A stretch of 49,717 nt of DNA from the NCBI RefSeq assembly GCF_003034985.1, contig NZ_PZKG01000022.1, forward strand, positions 1-49,717, written 5' to 3'. Position 1 is the stretch's first letter. Every line of letters begins with the position of its first letter. A program made the translations under genes and the position numbers. Positions 26,138 to 36,192 of this stretch are shown here, piece after piece. Source of the DNA: Cereibacter changlensis JA139. GTDB lineage: Bacteria > Pseudomonadota > Alphaproteobacteria > Rhodobacterales > Rhodobacteraceae. The notes beneath the pieces were generated by a model that saw only the letters and a list, made by a program, of their open reading frames with translations, was not told where the DNA came from and made no database searches.

Positions 26138-27051
26138 GGGGCGGCCTGCGACAGCTGCATCGCATCCAGTCCGCGCCGCGCCTCGCCCATCCCCGCCACC
26201 GCGCGCAGGACATGGGGCGTGCCGCAGATCCAGTCGGCGTCGGTCACCTCGGCCGACCCCGCCCGCTCCCGCACCGCCTGCAACGCCGGATGCACGAGGA
26301 TCTCCTCCGACCGCGACGCGCCGGGATAGGGCAGCGAGGTCACCACCATCTCGGGCTCGGCCATCACCAGCCGTTCCAGCGGCAGGATGCCGCCCCCCGC
26401 GAGCCCCGCCGCCACCGCGACATTGGAAAACCCGGTATGGCGCAGGATCTCGTCAGCCAGCGTCCCCGCCCCCGTGGTATAGCCGTTCGGGTAATACATC
26501 GCCGCAGGCGCAGGCTCGGCGCTCACCCGCAACCGCGCCAGATCGGCCTCGTAGCGCGCCACCAGCCGCTCGGCCTCCGCCTCCCGTCCCATCGCCGCGC
26601 CCACCAGCCGCAGATGCGCGGCCACGTCGTCGAGGCTGTCGGCCGGCGGCAGCTCCACCACCGTCACCCCCAGCCTGCGCAGCAGATCCACCGTCGCCCG
26701 CGCCGTGAAGGCGCCCGCCAGCACCAGATCGGGCCGCAGCAGAAACACCTGCTCCGCCTGACCGTAGTTCTGCGGAATGCCCCGCGCCTCCTCCACCATC
26801 GACGAGGACTGCGGCTCCACCGCCAGCGCCGAGACCGACACCAGCTGCCCCGGCGCCGCCAGCATCATCGCCAGCTGATCGGTGCAGAGATTGATCGACA
26901 CGACGCGCGCGGGGGCGTCGGCCTGCGCGCGCGCCGGCAGAAGCGCCGAGCCCGCGACCGAAGCGCAAAGCGCCACGGTGCGCAGGCCTGCGCCCAAGGG
27001 ATCAGAACCGCGCACGCAGCCCCGCAAAAACCGACCGCCCGGGTTGGCCAT
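26134..27051 (-). CDS. btuF: Periplasmic corrinoid-binding protein BtuF
   Basis: A class III substrate-binding protein (BtuF/FepB type). ARVVSINLCTDQLAMML opens domain 1, FLLRPDLVLAGAFTARATVDLLRRLGVTVVELPPA follows, then the linker helix and FSNVAVAAGLAGGGILPLERLVMAEPEMVV. The ATG at 27051 overlaps btuB by 50 bases and gives a long N-region. A TTG at 26997, just after the btuB stop, would start a compact signal peptide (LRTVALCASVAGSALLPARAQA) and is a real alternative. It delivers corrinoid from BtuB to BtuCD. Confidence 0.88.
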   Translation of the reverse strand: MANPGGRFLRGCVRGSDPLGAGLRTVALCASVAGSALLPARAQADAPARVVSINLCTDQLAMMLAAPGQLVSVSALAVEPQSSSMVEEARGIPQNYGQAEQVFLLRPDLVLAGAFTARATVDLLRRLGVTVVELPPADSLDDVAAHLRLVGAAMGREAEAERLVARYEADLARLRVSAEPAPAAMYYPNGYTTGAGTLADEILRHTGFSNVAVAAGLAGGGILPLERLVMAEPEMVVTSLPYPGASRSEEILVHPALQAVRERAGSAEVTDADWICGTPHVLRAVAGMGEARRGLDAMQLSQAAP

Positions 27052-28858
27052 AGCCTCTCACCGTCTGATAGTCCTCGTCGAACAGGTTCTCGATCCGCAG
27101 ATAGGCATCGGCGCTGTCGCTCACCGCATAGCTCAGCGCGGCATTGGCCAGCGTGTAGTCGTCGAGCGGCTCGTCCGGTGCGCCATAGGTCACCACCGTA
27201 TCCATGACATCCGCGACATGCTGCACCGTGAGCGTCCCGGTCAGCCGGGCGGTCAGACGCGCGTCGAGGCCAAGGACCAGATCGTGCCGCGGCACGCGCA
27301 CGCTGCGCGTCTCCACACCCTGATCGGTGGTCTTGGCGTCGGTATAGGTATAGTTTCCGAACAGCGTCCAGCCTTCCGCGACAGCCACCCGCCCCGAAAG
27401 CTCCACTCCGCGGCTGCGGGTGTCGCCATCGACCTGCGCATAGCAGCCGAAGCCCGACCCGCAGCTCGTCTCGTTGGCGTCGAAGCCGATGCGGTCGGTG
27501 ATCGTGCTGTCGAACAGCGTCAGTTGCAGGCTGCCCTCCTCGCCGAACAGCCGCTCCACCCCCAGCTCGTAACTGCGGCTGGTTTCGGGCTGCAGGTCTT
27601 CCGAGGCGTAGCCGCCGAAACGTTCGTAGATCGACGGCAGCCGGAAGCCGGTGCCCGCGGCGCCGCGCAGGATCGTCGCGTCGGTGATCCGCCATGCCGC
27701 CGCCAGCCGGCCCGTGGTCCTGCCGTCGAAGTCGCTGGGGTCGTCATGCCGCAGCGCCAGCGACAGGTCGAGCTCGGGCGTCACCGCATAGCGCAGCTCG
27801 CCGAACAGGGCATCCGACTCGTTGCTGCCCGGCTGGCCAGCCCCGGCGACCAGTTCCTCCTTCGTGCGCTCCGCCCCGAAGGCGAGACGGATCTGCCCGG
27901 ACAGATCGGCGCCGCCGAGATAGGAGATCCCGGTCTGCCGGCCCTCGTAATAGCCGATGTCCGAGGGCTTCTGCACAGGCGTCCGGCGCTCGATCGTGGT
28001 TCGGGACAGCGAGAGCGTGTGCTCCACAGCGCCGGTCGTGAACTCCGCAAAGACCCGACCGCCCCTCAGGTTGCCGCGCGTCGTCTCGAACGAGTCTGCC
28101 GGCCCCTCCGTGCCGAACCGGTCGAAGTCGAGCACCGTATCGGCGGACAGCCCGCTGGCGCCGAGGCGAAGCGTCTCGGTGAGATCGAACGCGCCATAGA
28201 GCGTCGCGAAGGTGCTGGCGAAACTGTCGCGCTCGGTTCCCGAGGCCGCCGAGGAAATGCCGTCGGTGATGGTCCGCGTCACCGTGAAGGCCAGTTCCGC
28301 CCGGTCGGTCAGCAGCCCGCTCGACAGGTTGCCCGACCAGGTGCTGTTGCTGCCGGTCTCGATCGAGGCGACGCCGCTCACTCCCTGATCGGTCGGGCGG
28401 AAGCTGCGGATGTCGACCACCCCCGCCACCGCCTCGGAGCCGTAGAGCGCCGATTGCGACCCGCGCAGCACCTCGACCCGCGACAGACCGCCCGTCGCCA
28501 GCCCGCCGAAATCGAAGGCCGTCTGGGTGGCCGAAGGGTCGGCCACGTCCAGCCCGTCGATCCGCACCGCGATATGCTCCCCCCCGAGCCCGCGGATGCG
28601 CAGCTTGCTGGTCGCCCCGAGACCGCCGCTGCGGCTGTAGGACAGGCCCGGCAGCCGGGCGAGGTTGTCGGCCAGAGCGATGTCGCTCGCCTGAAGATCC
28701 TCTTCGCTGAGGAGGCTGACGCTGGCCCCCGTCCGGCTCGCCTCGGTCTCTTCGAGGCTCGCCGACACGACGATCCCCTGCAGCAGGATGTCCTGCGCCA
28801 GGGCCGGCGCGGGGATTGCGGCCATCAGGGCCAGCAGCGGAAGGCTTGGGTGTTTCAT
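27002..28858 (-). CDS. btuB: TonB-dependent cobalamin receptor BtuB
   Basis: A 618-residue outer-membrane receptor. It has a signal peptide ending APALAQ near residue 22, a TonB-box region ILLQGIVVSAS, a plug domain (LADNLARLPGLSYSRSGGLG, IRIDGLDV-like AVRIDGLDVADPS, VEVLRGSQSALYGSEAVAGVVDI) and a long beta-barrel ending in Phe (VFAGLRARF). I take the ATG at 28858, with AAGGA seven bases upstream; a GTG at 28864, with GGAGG, would add two residues. It is the first gene behind the cobalamin riboswitch, which supports a corrinoid rather than siderophore substrate. Confidence 0.94.
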   Translation of the reverse strand: MKHPSLPLLALMAAIPAPALAQDILLQGIVVSASLEETEASRTGASVSLLSEEDLQASDIALADNLARLPGLSYSRSGGLGATSKLRIRGLGGEHIAVRIDGLDVADPSATQTAFDFGGLATGGLSRVEVLRGSQSALYGSEAVAGVVDIRSFRPTDQGVSGVASIETGSNSTWSGNLSSGLLTDRAELAFTVTRTITDGISSAASGTERDSFASTFATLYGAFDLTETLRLGASGLSADTVLDFDRFGTEGPADSFETTRGNLRGGRVFAEFTTGAVEHTLSLSRTTIERRTPVQKPSDIGYYEGRQTGISYLGGADLSGQIRLAFGAERTKEELVAGAGQPGSNESDALFGELRYAVTPELDLSLALRHDDPSDFDGRTTGRLAAAWRITDATILRGAAGTGFRLPSIYERFGGYASEDLQPETSRSYELGVERLFGEEGSLQLTLFDSTITDRIGFDANETSCGSGFGCYAQVDGDTRSRGVELSGRVAVAEGWTLFGNYTYTDAKTTDQGVETRSVRVPRHDLVLGLDARLTARLTGTLTVQHVADVMDTVVTYGAPDEPLDDYTLANAALSYAVSDSADAYLRIENLFDEDYQTVRGYGQPGRSVFAGLRARF

Positions 28859-29005
28859 CTTCACTTCCTTTCCTCCGCGGACCCTTCGGGGCGGCGGAGC
28901 GGCTTTGCGACAGTGCCGGCCGAGGAAGGTCCCCGGGGCGGCGGTTCGTCACCTGAAGCGGGAAGACCGCCTCCGGAACGCGCCCCGCGCCCCGGAAAGG
29001 GTGAG

Positions 29006-29180
29006 CGCCTCGGCAGGTCTCCTGACTCGCGGGTCTCCGCTCGGGTCGGCCTTCCCGGGGGAACCCCCAGTGGCGCTGTCGACCGTCGCTCGCCGCTCAC
29101 AGTTGCGGGGGCAGCCGCGGGATGGGCCGGATGGCCGCACCGCGTTCCCTTTTCATCCGGGGTCAGCCGGAACCGAAGCC
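29006..29180 (-). ncRNA. Cobalamin riboswitch upstream of btuB
   Basis: The minus strand shows the conserved blocks of the adenosylcobalamin riboswitch in order: GGGAACGCGGTG, GCTGCCCCCGCAACTGTGAG, GCCACTGG, GGGAAGGC, and the B12 box GAGTCAGGAGACCTGCC. It ends about 150 bases before btuB, leaving room for an expression platform. High adenosylcobalamin would be expected to reduce expression of the btuB-F-C-D-cbiZ operon. Confidence 0.95.
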
Positions 29181-29185
29181 CGCCC

Positions 29186-29213
29186 TGAATAGGTTAACGC
29201 TCCCGCCTGTCAA
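29186..29213 (-). promoter_or_regulatory. Predicted promoter of the btuB operon
   Basis: On the minus strand a perfect -35 hexamer TTGACA (29213-29208) is followed after 16 bases by TATTCA (29191-29186), a partial -10. Transcription would start near 29180, exactly at the front edge of the riboswitch. The other bases up to 29348 presumably hold the amidase promoter; nothing else is visible there. Confidence 0.55.
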
Positions 29214-29348
29214 GCCCTGCCCCGGCGCGTGGTACGACTGCGACGAAAGGTGTCGCATTTGCCCCTTGGAACGGCGAATCCGGGTGGACCCCGGCCCCCT
29301 GCCGCCGCAGCATGGCCGGGACCGCCAGAGCAGACAGAGGGGAATCGC

Positions 29349-30803
29349 ATGTTTCGGACTTTCGGCGCAGAGGACGCAACCGATCTCGCGGCCCTCGTCG
29401 CCCGGCGCGACGTGACGCCCGACGAGCTGCTCGACGCGGCGCTGCAATCGGTGGAGGAGCTGAACCCGGCGCTGAACGCCGTGGCGCTGGTGCAGGAGGA
29501 GGCCGCGCGCCGCGCCATCGCCGCCGGCCTGCCCGCCGGCCCCTTCACCGGCGTCCCCTTCCTGTTGAAGGATCTCGGCTGCGAGGCGGTGGACTTCCCG
29601 GCGCACAACGGCTCGCGTCTGCTGGCCAATACCCGCTACGCGCAGGATTCGGCGATCTTCGAGCGGATGCGCGCCACAGGGGTCGTCACCTTCGGCCGCA
29701 CCACCTCGCCCGAGGGCGGGATCGGCGTCGCCACCGAGGCCGCGGTCTATGGCGGGCCGACCCGCAACCCATGGAACCCCGACCACACCTCCGGCGGCTC
29801 CTCCGGCGGGTCCGGCGCGGCGGTGGCGGCGGGGATCGTCGCCATGGCGCATGGATCGGACGGCGGCGGCTCGGTGCGGGTGCCCGCCTCCTGCTGCGGG
29901 CTCTTCGGCTTCAAACCGACCCGCGCCCGGCTGCCCGACGGGCCCTATTCCGGCGAGGGCTGGGGCGGCATGGCGATCGACGGCTTCCTCACCCATTCGG
30001 TGCGCGACACCGCCGCCATGCTGGACGCCTGCGCGGGCGCCGATCTGGGCGCGCCCTATTGGGCGCCGCCGCTGGTGCGCAGCCATGCCGACGCCATCTC
30101 GCGCCCGCCGCAGCGGCTGCGCGTCGCGCTCTGCGACACCACGCTGACCGGCGAGCCTATCCATCCCGAGGTGCGCGACGCCGTGCTGGCCGCCGGCGCG
30201 CTCTTGGAGAGCCTCGGCCATGTGGTCGAGCCGATGCGGCCGCACGCCGATGTGGCGCGGATGATGGCGGCCTGGACCGACATCGTCGCCTGCGGCACCG
30301 CGCTCGGCATCCGCAAGGCGCTGCGCGGCCAGCCGCTGGCCGAGGGCGAGGTGGAGGGCGTGTCGCGCGGCGCCATCGCCCGCGCCGCGCAGATCCCGGG
30401 CGAGCGCTATCTGGAGGCGGTGGGCGAGATCCATGCCTTCGGGAGGCAGATGGCGCGGTTCTTCGACCCCGAGCGCGGGCCGGACATCCTGTTGTCGGCC
30501 ACGCTAGCCGAGCCGCCCGCCAAGGTCGGGCGCTTCTCGCATGACACCGAGGATTACGTGGCCTTCCGCACCGGGCCGGAGGGCGTCTTCGCCTATTCGC
30601 CGTTCTGCGCGGTGTTCAACGCCTCGGGCCAGCCCGCCGCCTCGCTGCCTTTGGGCATGTCGGCGGGCGGGCTGCCGATCGGCATCCATCTCGCCACCCG
30701 CTTCGGCGAGGATGAACTCCTGATCGCGCTCTGCGCAGAAATCGAGCGGGCGGCGCCCTGGAGCCACCGCAGACCGGCCCCGTTGCCTCTGGGCCCCGCG
30801 TGA
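29349..30803 (+). CDS. Amidase-signature family hydrolase (first)
   Basis: A 484-residue amidase-signature enzyme. The Ser-cisSer-Lys triad is visible as Lys in VPFLLKDLG, cis-Ser in [16 protein letters not shown] and nucleophile Ser in [13 protein letters not shown]. Family members hydrolyse amides of many kinds; the substrate cannot be read from sequence. AGAGGGG precedes the ATG. The polyamine-type ABC operon begins 58 bases later on the same strand and a second amidase follows it, so a joint transport-and-hydrolysis role is plausible. Confidence 0.9.
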   Translation: MFRTFGAEDATDLAALVARRDVTPDELLDAALQSVEELNPALNAVALVQEEAARRAIAAGLPAGPFTGVPFLLKDLGCEAVDFPAHNGSRLLANTRYAQDSAIFERMRATGVVTFGRTTSPEGGIGVATEAAVYGGPTRNPWNPDHTSGGSSGGSGAAVAAGIVAMAHGSDGGGSVRVPASCCGLFGFKPTRARLPDGPYSGEGWGGMAIDGFLTHSVRDTAAMLDACAGADLGAPYWAPPLVRSHADAISRPPQRLRVALCDTTLTGEPIHPEVRDAVLAAGALLESLGHVVEPMRPHADVARMMAAWTDIVACGTALGIRKALRGQPLAEGEVEGVSRGAIARAAQIPGERYLEAVGEIHAFGRQMARFFDPERGPDILLSATLAEPPAKVGRFSHDTEDYVAFRTGPEGVFAYSPFCAVFNASGQPAASLPLGMSAGGLPIGIHLATRFGEDELLIALCAEIERAAPWSHRRPAPLPLGPA

Positions 30804-30861
30804 GGGTTGCCAGAGGCGGAGGGGCCTGCTTAACCTTGGCGAAACGACAGCGGGGAAATCA

Positions 30862-31932
30862 GTGACCGAAACCATAGCCGTCGAGGCCCGCAATGCAATC
30901 AAGGCCTTCGGCCAAGGTGACGTGGCCGTCCGGGCGCTGGACGATGTCTCGGTGCAGATCCGCAAGGGCGAGTTCTTCACGCTGCTCGGCCCCTCCGGCT
31001 GCGGCAAGACTACCCTCTTGCGGCTGATCGCCGGCTTCGAGACGCCGACCTCCGGGTCCATCCTGCTGGATGGCAAGGACATCACCAGCGATCCGCCGAA
31101 CCGCCGACCGGTGAACACCGTGTTCCAGAGCTACGCGCTGTTCCCGCATCTGACCGTGGCGCAGAACGTGAGCTTCGGCTTGCAGATGCAGGGCCGACCG
31201 AAGGCCGAGGTCACCGCCACCACCGACCGGATGCTGGCGCTCGTCCGGCTGGAGGCGATGGCGGGGCGCAAGACCAGCCAGCTCTCCGGCGGCCAGCAGC
31301 AGCGCGTGGCGCTGGCCCGGGCGCTGGCCCCGCAGCCGAAGGTGCTGCTGTTGGACGAGCCGCTTTCGGCGCTGGATCTGAAGCTCAGGAAGGAGATGCA
31401 GACCGAACTGAAACGGCTGCAGACCGAGACCGGGATCACCTTCATCTTCGTGACGCACGATCAGGAAGAGGCGCTCACCATGTCCGACCGGATCGGGGTG
31501 ATGAGCGCCGGCAAGATCCTGCAGATCGGCGGGCCGCGCGACATCTACACCCGCCCGGCCAACCGCTTCGTCGCCAGCTTTATCGGCGAGACCAACTTCC
31601 TGCCCGGCACGCTGCGCGACGGCCGCGTCATCCTCGCCTCGGGCGGCAGCATCGAGGTGGCGGCGACGCTGCGCAACGCCGGCAATGTCACGGTGGCGGT
31701 GCGGCCCGAGCAGGTGCGGATCGTGCCAGCGACCGAGCCCGACGCCCTGCCCGCCACCATCACCGATCTGGTCTATTTCGGCACCGACACCCATTGCCAC
31801 ATGGCGCTGGCCGACGGCTCCGAGGTTGTGGCGCGGCTGCAGAGCAGCGTCTCCGGCGAGGCCGGACTGGAACGCGGCGGCCGCGTCGGCCTGCGCTTCG
31901 CCCCGGGCGCGGCGCAGGTTCTGGGGGAATGA
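30862..31932 (+). CDS. potA: Spermidine/putrescine-type ABC transporter ATPase
   Basis: A 356-residue ATPase with Walker [11 protein letters not shown]-loop [11 protein letters not shown], signature [15 protein letters not shown], Walker [12 protein letters not shown] and THDQEEA. A C-terminal TOBE domain starts around residue 285 ([12 protein letters not shown]). It starts with GTG after GGGGA. Together with the next three genes it forms a PotABCD-type importer. Polyamine specificity is inferred from family resemblance. Confidence 0.9.
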   Translation: MTETIAVEARNAIKAFGQGDVAVRALDDVSVQIRKGEFFTLLGPSGCGKTTLLRLIAGFETPTSGSILLDGKDITSDPPNRRPVNTVFQSYALFPHLTVAQNVSFGLQMQGRPKAEVTATTDRMLALVRLEAMAGRKTSQLSGGQQQRVALARALAPQPKVLLLDEPLSALDLKLRKEMQTELKRLQTETGITFIFVTHDQEEALTMSDRIGVMSAGKILQIGGPRDIYTRPANRFVASFIGETNFLPGTLRDGRVILASGGSIEVAATLRNAGNVTVAVRPEQVRIVPATEPDALPATITDLVYFGTDTHCHMALADGSEVVARLQSSVSGEAGLERGGRVGLRFAPGAAQVLGE

Positions 31933-32846
31933 GCATGTCCGCAGGCGAAGAGGCCGCCAAGCGGCGGCGGGTGCGCGACGGCTGGCTGCTTTCGGCCCCG
32001 GCGCTGCTGCTGCTGACCCTCGCCGCCGCCGGGCCGCTGCTGGTGGTGCTGGTCTACAGCTTCCTGACGCCGGGCCAGTATGGCGGGGTGGTCTGGGAGT
32101 TCTCGACCGACGCCTGGGTCGGCATCCTGTTCACCCGCGACATCTTCACCGAGACGATGCAGCTGGCCGACGCGCATCTGGCGATCTTCTGGCGCTCGGT
32201 GCGGCTGTCGCTGCTGACCACGCTGATCACCTTCGCCGTGGGCTTCCCCACCGCCTGGTTCATCGCCACCCGCCCGCCAAAGGCGCGGGCGCTCTGGCTG
32301 TTCCTGATCACTATCCCGTTCTGGACCAACCTCTTGATCCGCACCTTCGCCATCAACGAGGTGATCCGCAACGAGGGCATCCTGAATTCGGTGCTGATGG
32401 CCGCCGGGATCATCGCGACGCCGATCCAGATCCTCTACACCGATACCGCCGTGCTGATCGGCATGGCCTATGTCTACCTGCCGCTGATGGTGCTGCCGCT
32501 GTTCGCCGCCATCGACCGCTTCGACATGCGGCTGCTGGAGGCGGGCTACGACCTCTACGCCAACCGCTGGCAGGTGCTGCGCCGGATCGTGCTGCCCATC
32601 GTCAAGCCGGGGATCGTCGCCGGGTCGATCCTGGTCTTCGTGCCCTCGCTGGGGGCTTACGTCACCCCGCGCGTGCTGGGCGGCGGCAAGCAGATGATGA
32701 TCGGCAATTTCATCGAGCTGCAGTTTGGCCAGGGCCGCAACTGGCCGCTGGGGGCCTCGCTGTCGATGCTGCTGTTGCTGATCGTGCTGGCGGCGCTGCT
32801 CGTCTATGTCCGGGCCGCCGGCAAGGGAGGCGCGCATGGCCAGTAA
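31929..32846 (+). CDS. potB: Polyamine-type ABC transporter permease 1
   Basis: A 305-residue permease with six hydrophobic helices and the cytoplasmic coupling loop [26 protein letters not shown], the EAA motif that contacts the ATPase. A long periplasmic loop lies between the first two helices. The ATG at 31929 overlaps the potA stop (ATGA); a second ATG two codons later is also possible. It pairs with the next permease. Confidence 0.9.
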   Translation: MSMSAGEEAAKRRRVRDGWLLSAPALLLLTLAAAGPLLVVLVYSFLTPGQYGGVVWEFSTDAWVGILFTRDIFTETMQLADAHLAIFWRSVRLSLLTTLITFAVGFPTAWFIATRPPKARALWLFLITIPFWTNLLIRTFAINEVIRNEGILNSVLMAAGIIATPIQILYTDTAVLIGMAYVYLPLMVLPLFAAIDRFDMRLLEAGYDLYANRWQVLRRIVLPIVKPGIVAGSILVFVPSLGAYVTPRVLGGGKQMMIGNFIELQFGQGRNWPLGASLSMLLLLIVLAALLVYVRAAGKGGAHGQ

Positions 32847-33639
32847 GGGTTTCGACGCGACCTCGCTGCCCGGCTTCACCGCCATCGCGGCCATCGCCTT
32901 CATCGCGCTCTACGCGCCAATCATCACGCTGGTCGGCTATTCCTTCAACGGCGCCAACTCGATCTCCAGCTGGGGCGGCTTCTCCTTCCGCTGGTATGAG
33001 GCCGCCTGGGCCAACGCCACGGTGCAGGAGGCCACGATCCGCTCGCTGGTCATCGCCGCCTCGGCCTCGCTGATCGCCACCACCGCGGCCACCATGGCGG
33101 CGCTGGGGACCACGCGGCGCGGCAGCTTCGGCGGGCAGACCTTCATCTATGTAATGATCAACCAGCCGCTGATGGTGCCCGAGATCGTCACCGCCGTCGC
33201 CCTGCTGATCGTCTTCGCCAGCGTCAAGGTCGCCACCGGCTACACCGGCCTCGGCTATCTGATCCTCGCCCATGCCGCCTTCTGCATCCCCTTCGCCTAC
33301 CTGCCGATCCGAGCCCGGCTGGAGGGCATGGACCTCAGCCTCGAGACCGCCGCCGCCGATCTCTACGCCAATCCCTGGCAGACCTTCCGCCATGTCACGC
33401 TGCCGCTCGTCCTGCCCGGCATCATCGCCGGGGCGATGCTGGCCTTCGTCATCTCGCTCGACGATGTGGTCATCACCGAATTCGTGAAATCGGCGGGGCA
33501 GGACACGCTGCCCACCTACATGCTCGGCCAGCTGCGCCGCGGCGTGACGCCCGAGGTCAACGCCATCTCCACGGTGCTGCTCGGCCTCACCGTGCTGCTG
33601 CTGACCGTCTTCTTCCTGCTCACCCGCAAGCGGGATTGA
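32836..33639 (+). CDS. potC: Polyamine-type ABC transporter permease 2
   Basis: A 267-residue permease of the PotC type with six helices and the coupling motif ETAAADLYANPWQTFRHVTLPLVLPGII, followed by the highly conserved FVISLDDVVITEFV. Its ATG lies inside the last codons of the upstream permease and is preceded by GGGAGG, so translation is coupled. Confidence 0.92.
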   Translation: MASKGFDATSLPGFTAIAAIAFIALYAPIITLVGYSFNGANSISSWGGFSFRWYEAAWANATVQEATIRSLVIAASASLIATTAATMAALGTTRRGSFGGQTFIYVMINQPLMVPEIVTAVALLIVFASVKVATGYTGLGYLILAHAAFCIPFAYLPIRARLEGMDLSLETAAADLYANPWQTFRHVTLPLVLPGIIAGAMLAFVISLDDVVITEFVKSAGQDTLPTYMLGQLRRGVTPEVNAISTVLLGLTVLLLTVFFLLTRKRD

Positions 33640-33669
33640 ACCCGCGCCAAGACCAACATGGAGAGACCG

Positions 33670-34695
33670 ATGAAAAGACTGATCACCGCCACCGCGCTGC
33701 TGCTGGCCAGCAGTTCGCTCGCCAGCGCCGAAGGGGTGCTGAACCTCTACAACTGGGGCAACTACACCTCGCCCGAGCTTCTCGCGAAGTTCGAGAAGGA
33801 CACCGGCATCAAGGTCAGCGTCACCGATTACGACAGCAACACCACCGCTCTCGCCAAGATCGAGGCCGGCGGTGCGGGCTTCGACCTGGTGGTGCCCTCG
33901 GCCAACTATGTCGGCATCTTCCGCGACAAGGGTCTGCTGACCGAGCTCGACCTGTCGAAGCTGCCGAACCACAAGAACATCGCCGCCGACTGGATGGATG
34001 TCGACTGGGATCCGGGCCGCGCCTATTCGGTGCCGTGGCTCTGGGGCTCGACCGGCGTGGGCGTGAACACCTCGGTCTACAAGGGCGACATCAACACCTC
34101 GGCCATCTGGCTGGACGTGCCGGACGAGCTGAAGGGCAAGGTGAACGTCACCCCCGAGATGAACGACGTGGTGGCGCTGGCCACCATGTATGCCGGCGGC
34201 GAGTTCTGCACCGAGGATGTCGAGGTGCTGAAGAAGACCCGCGACATCCTGATGGCGGCCAAGCCGCACTGGATGAGCATGGATTACGGCATGGAGGACA
34301 AGATGGCGACCAACGACGTCGCCGCCTCGGTCTACTGGAACGGCGCGATCCTGCGCGCCCGGCTGAAGAACCCCGACGTCGCCTATGGCTATCCGAAAGA
34401 GGGCTTCATCCTCTGGATGGATTCGATCGCCCTCCTGAAGGACGCGCAGAACGTCGAGAACGCCTATACCTTCATCAACTACATCCTCGAGCCGGAACAT
34501 GCCGCCATGCTCTCGGCCTTCGCGCGCTATTCCAACGGCGTCGCGGGCTCCGAAGAGTTCATGCCGGAGGACATGAAGGATGCCCCCGAGGTGGTGGTGC
34601 CCGAGGAGTTCAAGGCCGCCGGCCACTTCCTGCCGGCCTGCAGCCCCAAGGCGCAGGAATACATCACCGCGATCTGGACCGAACTCCAGAAGTAA
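33670..34695 (+). CDS. potD: Polyamine-type periplasmic binding protein
   Basis: A 341-residue secreted binding protein. The signal peptide is MKRLITATALLLASSSLASA. The mature part begins EGVLNLYNWGNYTSPELLAKFEKDTGIKV, the PotD/PotF signature. VPSANYVGIFRDKGLLTELDLSKLPN and MATNDVAASVYWNGA line the ligand site in relatives. GGAGAG precedes the ATG at 33670; an upstream ATG at 33658 lacks such a site. A strong terminator follows. Confidence 0.92.
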   Translation: MKRLITATALLLASSSLASAEGVLNLYNWGNYTSPELLAKFEKDTGIKVSVTDYDSNTTALAKIEAGGAGFDLVVPSANYVGIFRDKGLLTELDLSKLPNHKNIAADWMDVDWDPGRAYSVPWLWGSTGVGVNTSVYKGDINTSAIWLDVPDELKGKVNVTPEMNDVVALATMYAGGEFCTEDVEVLKKTRDILMAAKPHWMSMDYGMEDKMATNDVAASVYWNGAILRARLKNPDVAYGYPKEGFILWMDSIALLKDAQNVENAYTFINYILEPEHAAMLSAFARYSNGVAGSEEFMPEDMKDAPEVVVPEEFKAAGHFLPACSPKAQEYITAIWTELQK

Positions 34696-34704
34696 CCTGA
34701 CCCC

Positions 34705-34736
34705 CGGGCGGGGCCTCCGCGGCCCCGCCCGTTTTT
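34705..34736 (+). terminator. Terminator after the ABC operon
   Basis: GGGCGGGGCC-TCCGC-GGCCCCGCCC is a perfect ten-base stem followed by GTTTTT. It is a textbook intrinsic terminator ten bases after the binding-protein stop. The second amidase starts only eleven bases beyond it, so that gene needs read-through or its own promoter upstream. Confidence 0.9.
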
Positions 34737-34746
34737 CTGGAATGCC

Positions 34747-36156
34747 ATGACCGATCTCACCAGCCTCTCGGCCTCCGACCTCTCGCGCCTCGTAGCCGCC
34801 CGCAAGGCGGCCCCCTCCGAGATCATGCAGGCCTTCTTCGCCCGCATCGCCCGGGTGAACCCGGCGCTCAACGCCATCGTGGCGATGCGCGACCCCGACG
34901 AGCTCTTGGCCGAGGCGAAGGCCGCCGACGACAGCACCGGCGGTTGGCTGCACGGGCTGCCGCTGGCGGTGAAGGATCTGGTCGCGGTGCGCGGCATCCG
35001 CTCCAGCTTCGGCTCGCCGATCTTCGCCGATCTCGTCCCCGAGGCGGACGAGATGCTCGCCGCCCGGATGCGCGCGGCGGGGGCGATCTTCATCGGCAAG
35101 ACCAACACGCCCGAATTCGGCCTCGGCTCGCACAGCTTCAACCCGGTGCACGGCGTCACCGCCAACCCCTATGCCCCTGAGCGGACGGCGGGTGGCTCCT
35201 CCGGCGGGGCGGCGGCGGCGCTGGCCGCGCGCCTCGTGCCCGTCGCCGACGGCTCCGACGCCATGGGCAGCCTGCGCAACCCCGCCGCCTTCTGCAACGT
35301 CTACGGCTTCCGCCCCAGCTTCGGCCTCGTGCCTTCCGATCCCGTGGGCGACAGCTTCCTGCACCAGCTCGCCACCGACGGCCCGATGGCGCGCTGCGTC
35401 GAAGACCTCGCCCGACTGCTGGAAACGCTGGCCCAGCCCGATGCCGCCAATCCCCATTCCCGGCCGTGGCAGCCCTATGCCACCGATCTCGACGCCGCCC
35501 CCGAAGCGCTGCGCATCGGCTGGCTCGGCGACTGGGGCGGCGCCTTTCCGATTGAGCCGGGCATCCTTGGCACCTGCGAGACCGCGCTCAAGACGCTCAC
35601 CGACCTCGGTCACCATGTCGAACCGCTGGCCCCGCCCTTCCCCGCTGCCGAGCTCTGGGACAGCTGGACCACGTTGCGCAGCTGGTCCAACGCCGCCGCC
35701 CGCGCCGCGCTCTACGACGATCCGGCCAAGCGCCGCCTGCTGAAGCCCGAAGCGATCTGGGAGATCGAGCGCGGCCTCGGCTTCGACGCGATGCAGGTCC
35801 ACCGCGCCTCGGTGATCCGCTCGGCATGGTTCACCACGCTGGCCGATCTCTTCACCCGCTTCGACGCGCTGGTGCTGCCCGCCGCGCAGGTCTGGCCCTT
35901 CCCGAAGGACTGGCGCTACCCCGAAAGCATCGACGGCAAGCCGATGGACACCTACCACCGCTGGATGGAGGTGGTGATCCCGGCCAGCCTCGCCGGCCTG
36001 CCGACCCTCGCCGTGCCCGCAGGCTTCCGCGACGGGCTGCCGATGGGGATGCAGATCCTCGGCCCGCGCGGCGCCGACCGGGCGATCCTGCGGCTCGGCC
36101 AGCAGTATCACCGCGCGACCGACTGGCCCGGCCGGCAGCCGCCAAGCCTGCCATAG
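34747..36156 (+). CDS. Amidase-signature family hydrolase (second)
   Basis: A 469-residue amidase-signature protein. Lys is in LPLAVKDLV, cis-Ser in AGGSSGGAAAALAAR and nucleophile Ser in GSDAMGSLRNPAAF. It is not closely similar to the first amidase. The substrate is unknown. The start at 34747 has only a short TGGA upstream and lies directly behind the terminator of the ABC operon. Confidence 0.9.
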   Translation: MTDLTSLSASDLSRLVAARKAAPSEIMQAFFARIARVNPALNAIVAMRDPDELLAEAKAADDSTGGWLHGLPLAVKDLVAVRGIRSSFGSPIFADLVPEADEMLAARMRAAGAIFIGKTNTPEFGLGSHSFNPVHGVTANPYAPERTAGGSSGGAAAALAARLVPVADGSDAMGSLRNPAAFCNVYGFRPSFGLVPSDPVGDSFLHQLATDGPMARCVEDLARLLETLAQPDAANPHSRPWQPYATDLDAAPEALRIGWLGDWGGAFPIEPGILGTCETALKTLTDLGHHVEPLAPPFPAAELWDSWTTLRSWSNAAARAALYDDPAKRRLLKPEAIWEIERGLGFDAMQVHRASVIRSAWFTTLADLFTRFDALVLPAAQVWPFPKDWRYPESIDGKPMDTYHRWMEVVIPASLAGLPTLAVPAGFRDGLPMGMQILGPRGADRAILRLGQQYHRATDWPGRQPPSLP

Positions 36157-36192
36157 TTTCAGACTTTTGCATATGTTGACAGCCGCCGCCCC

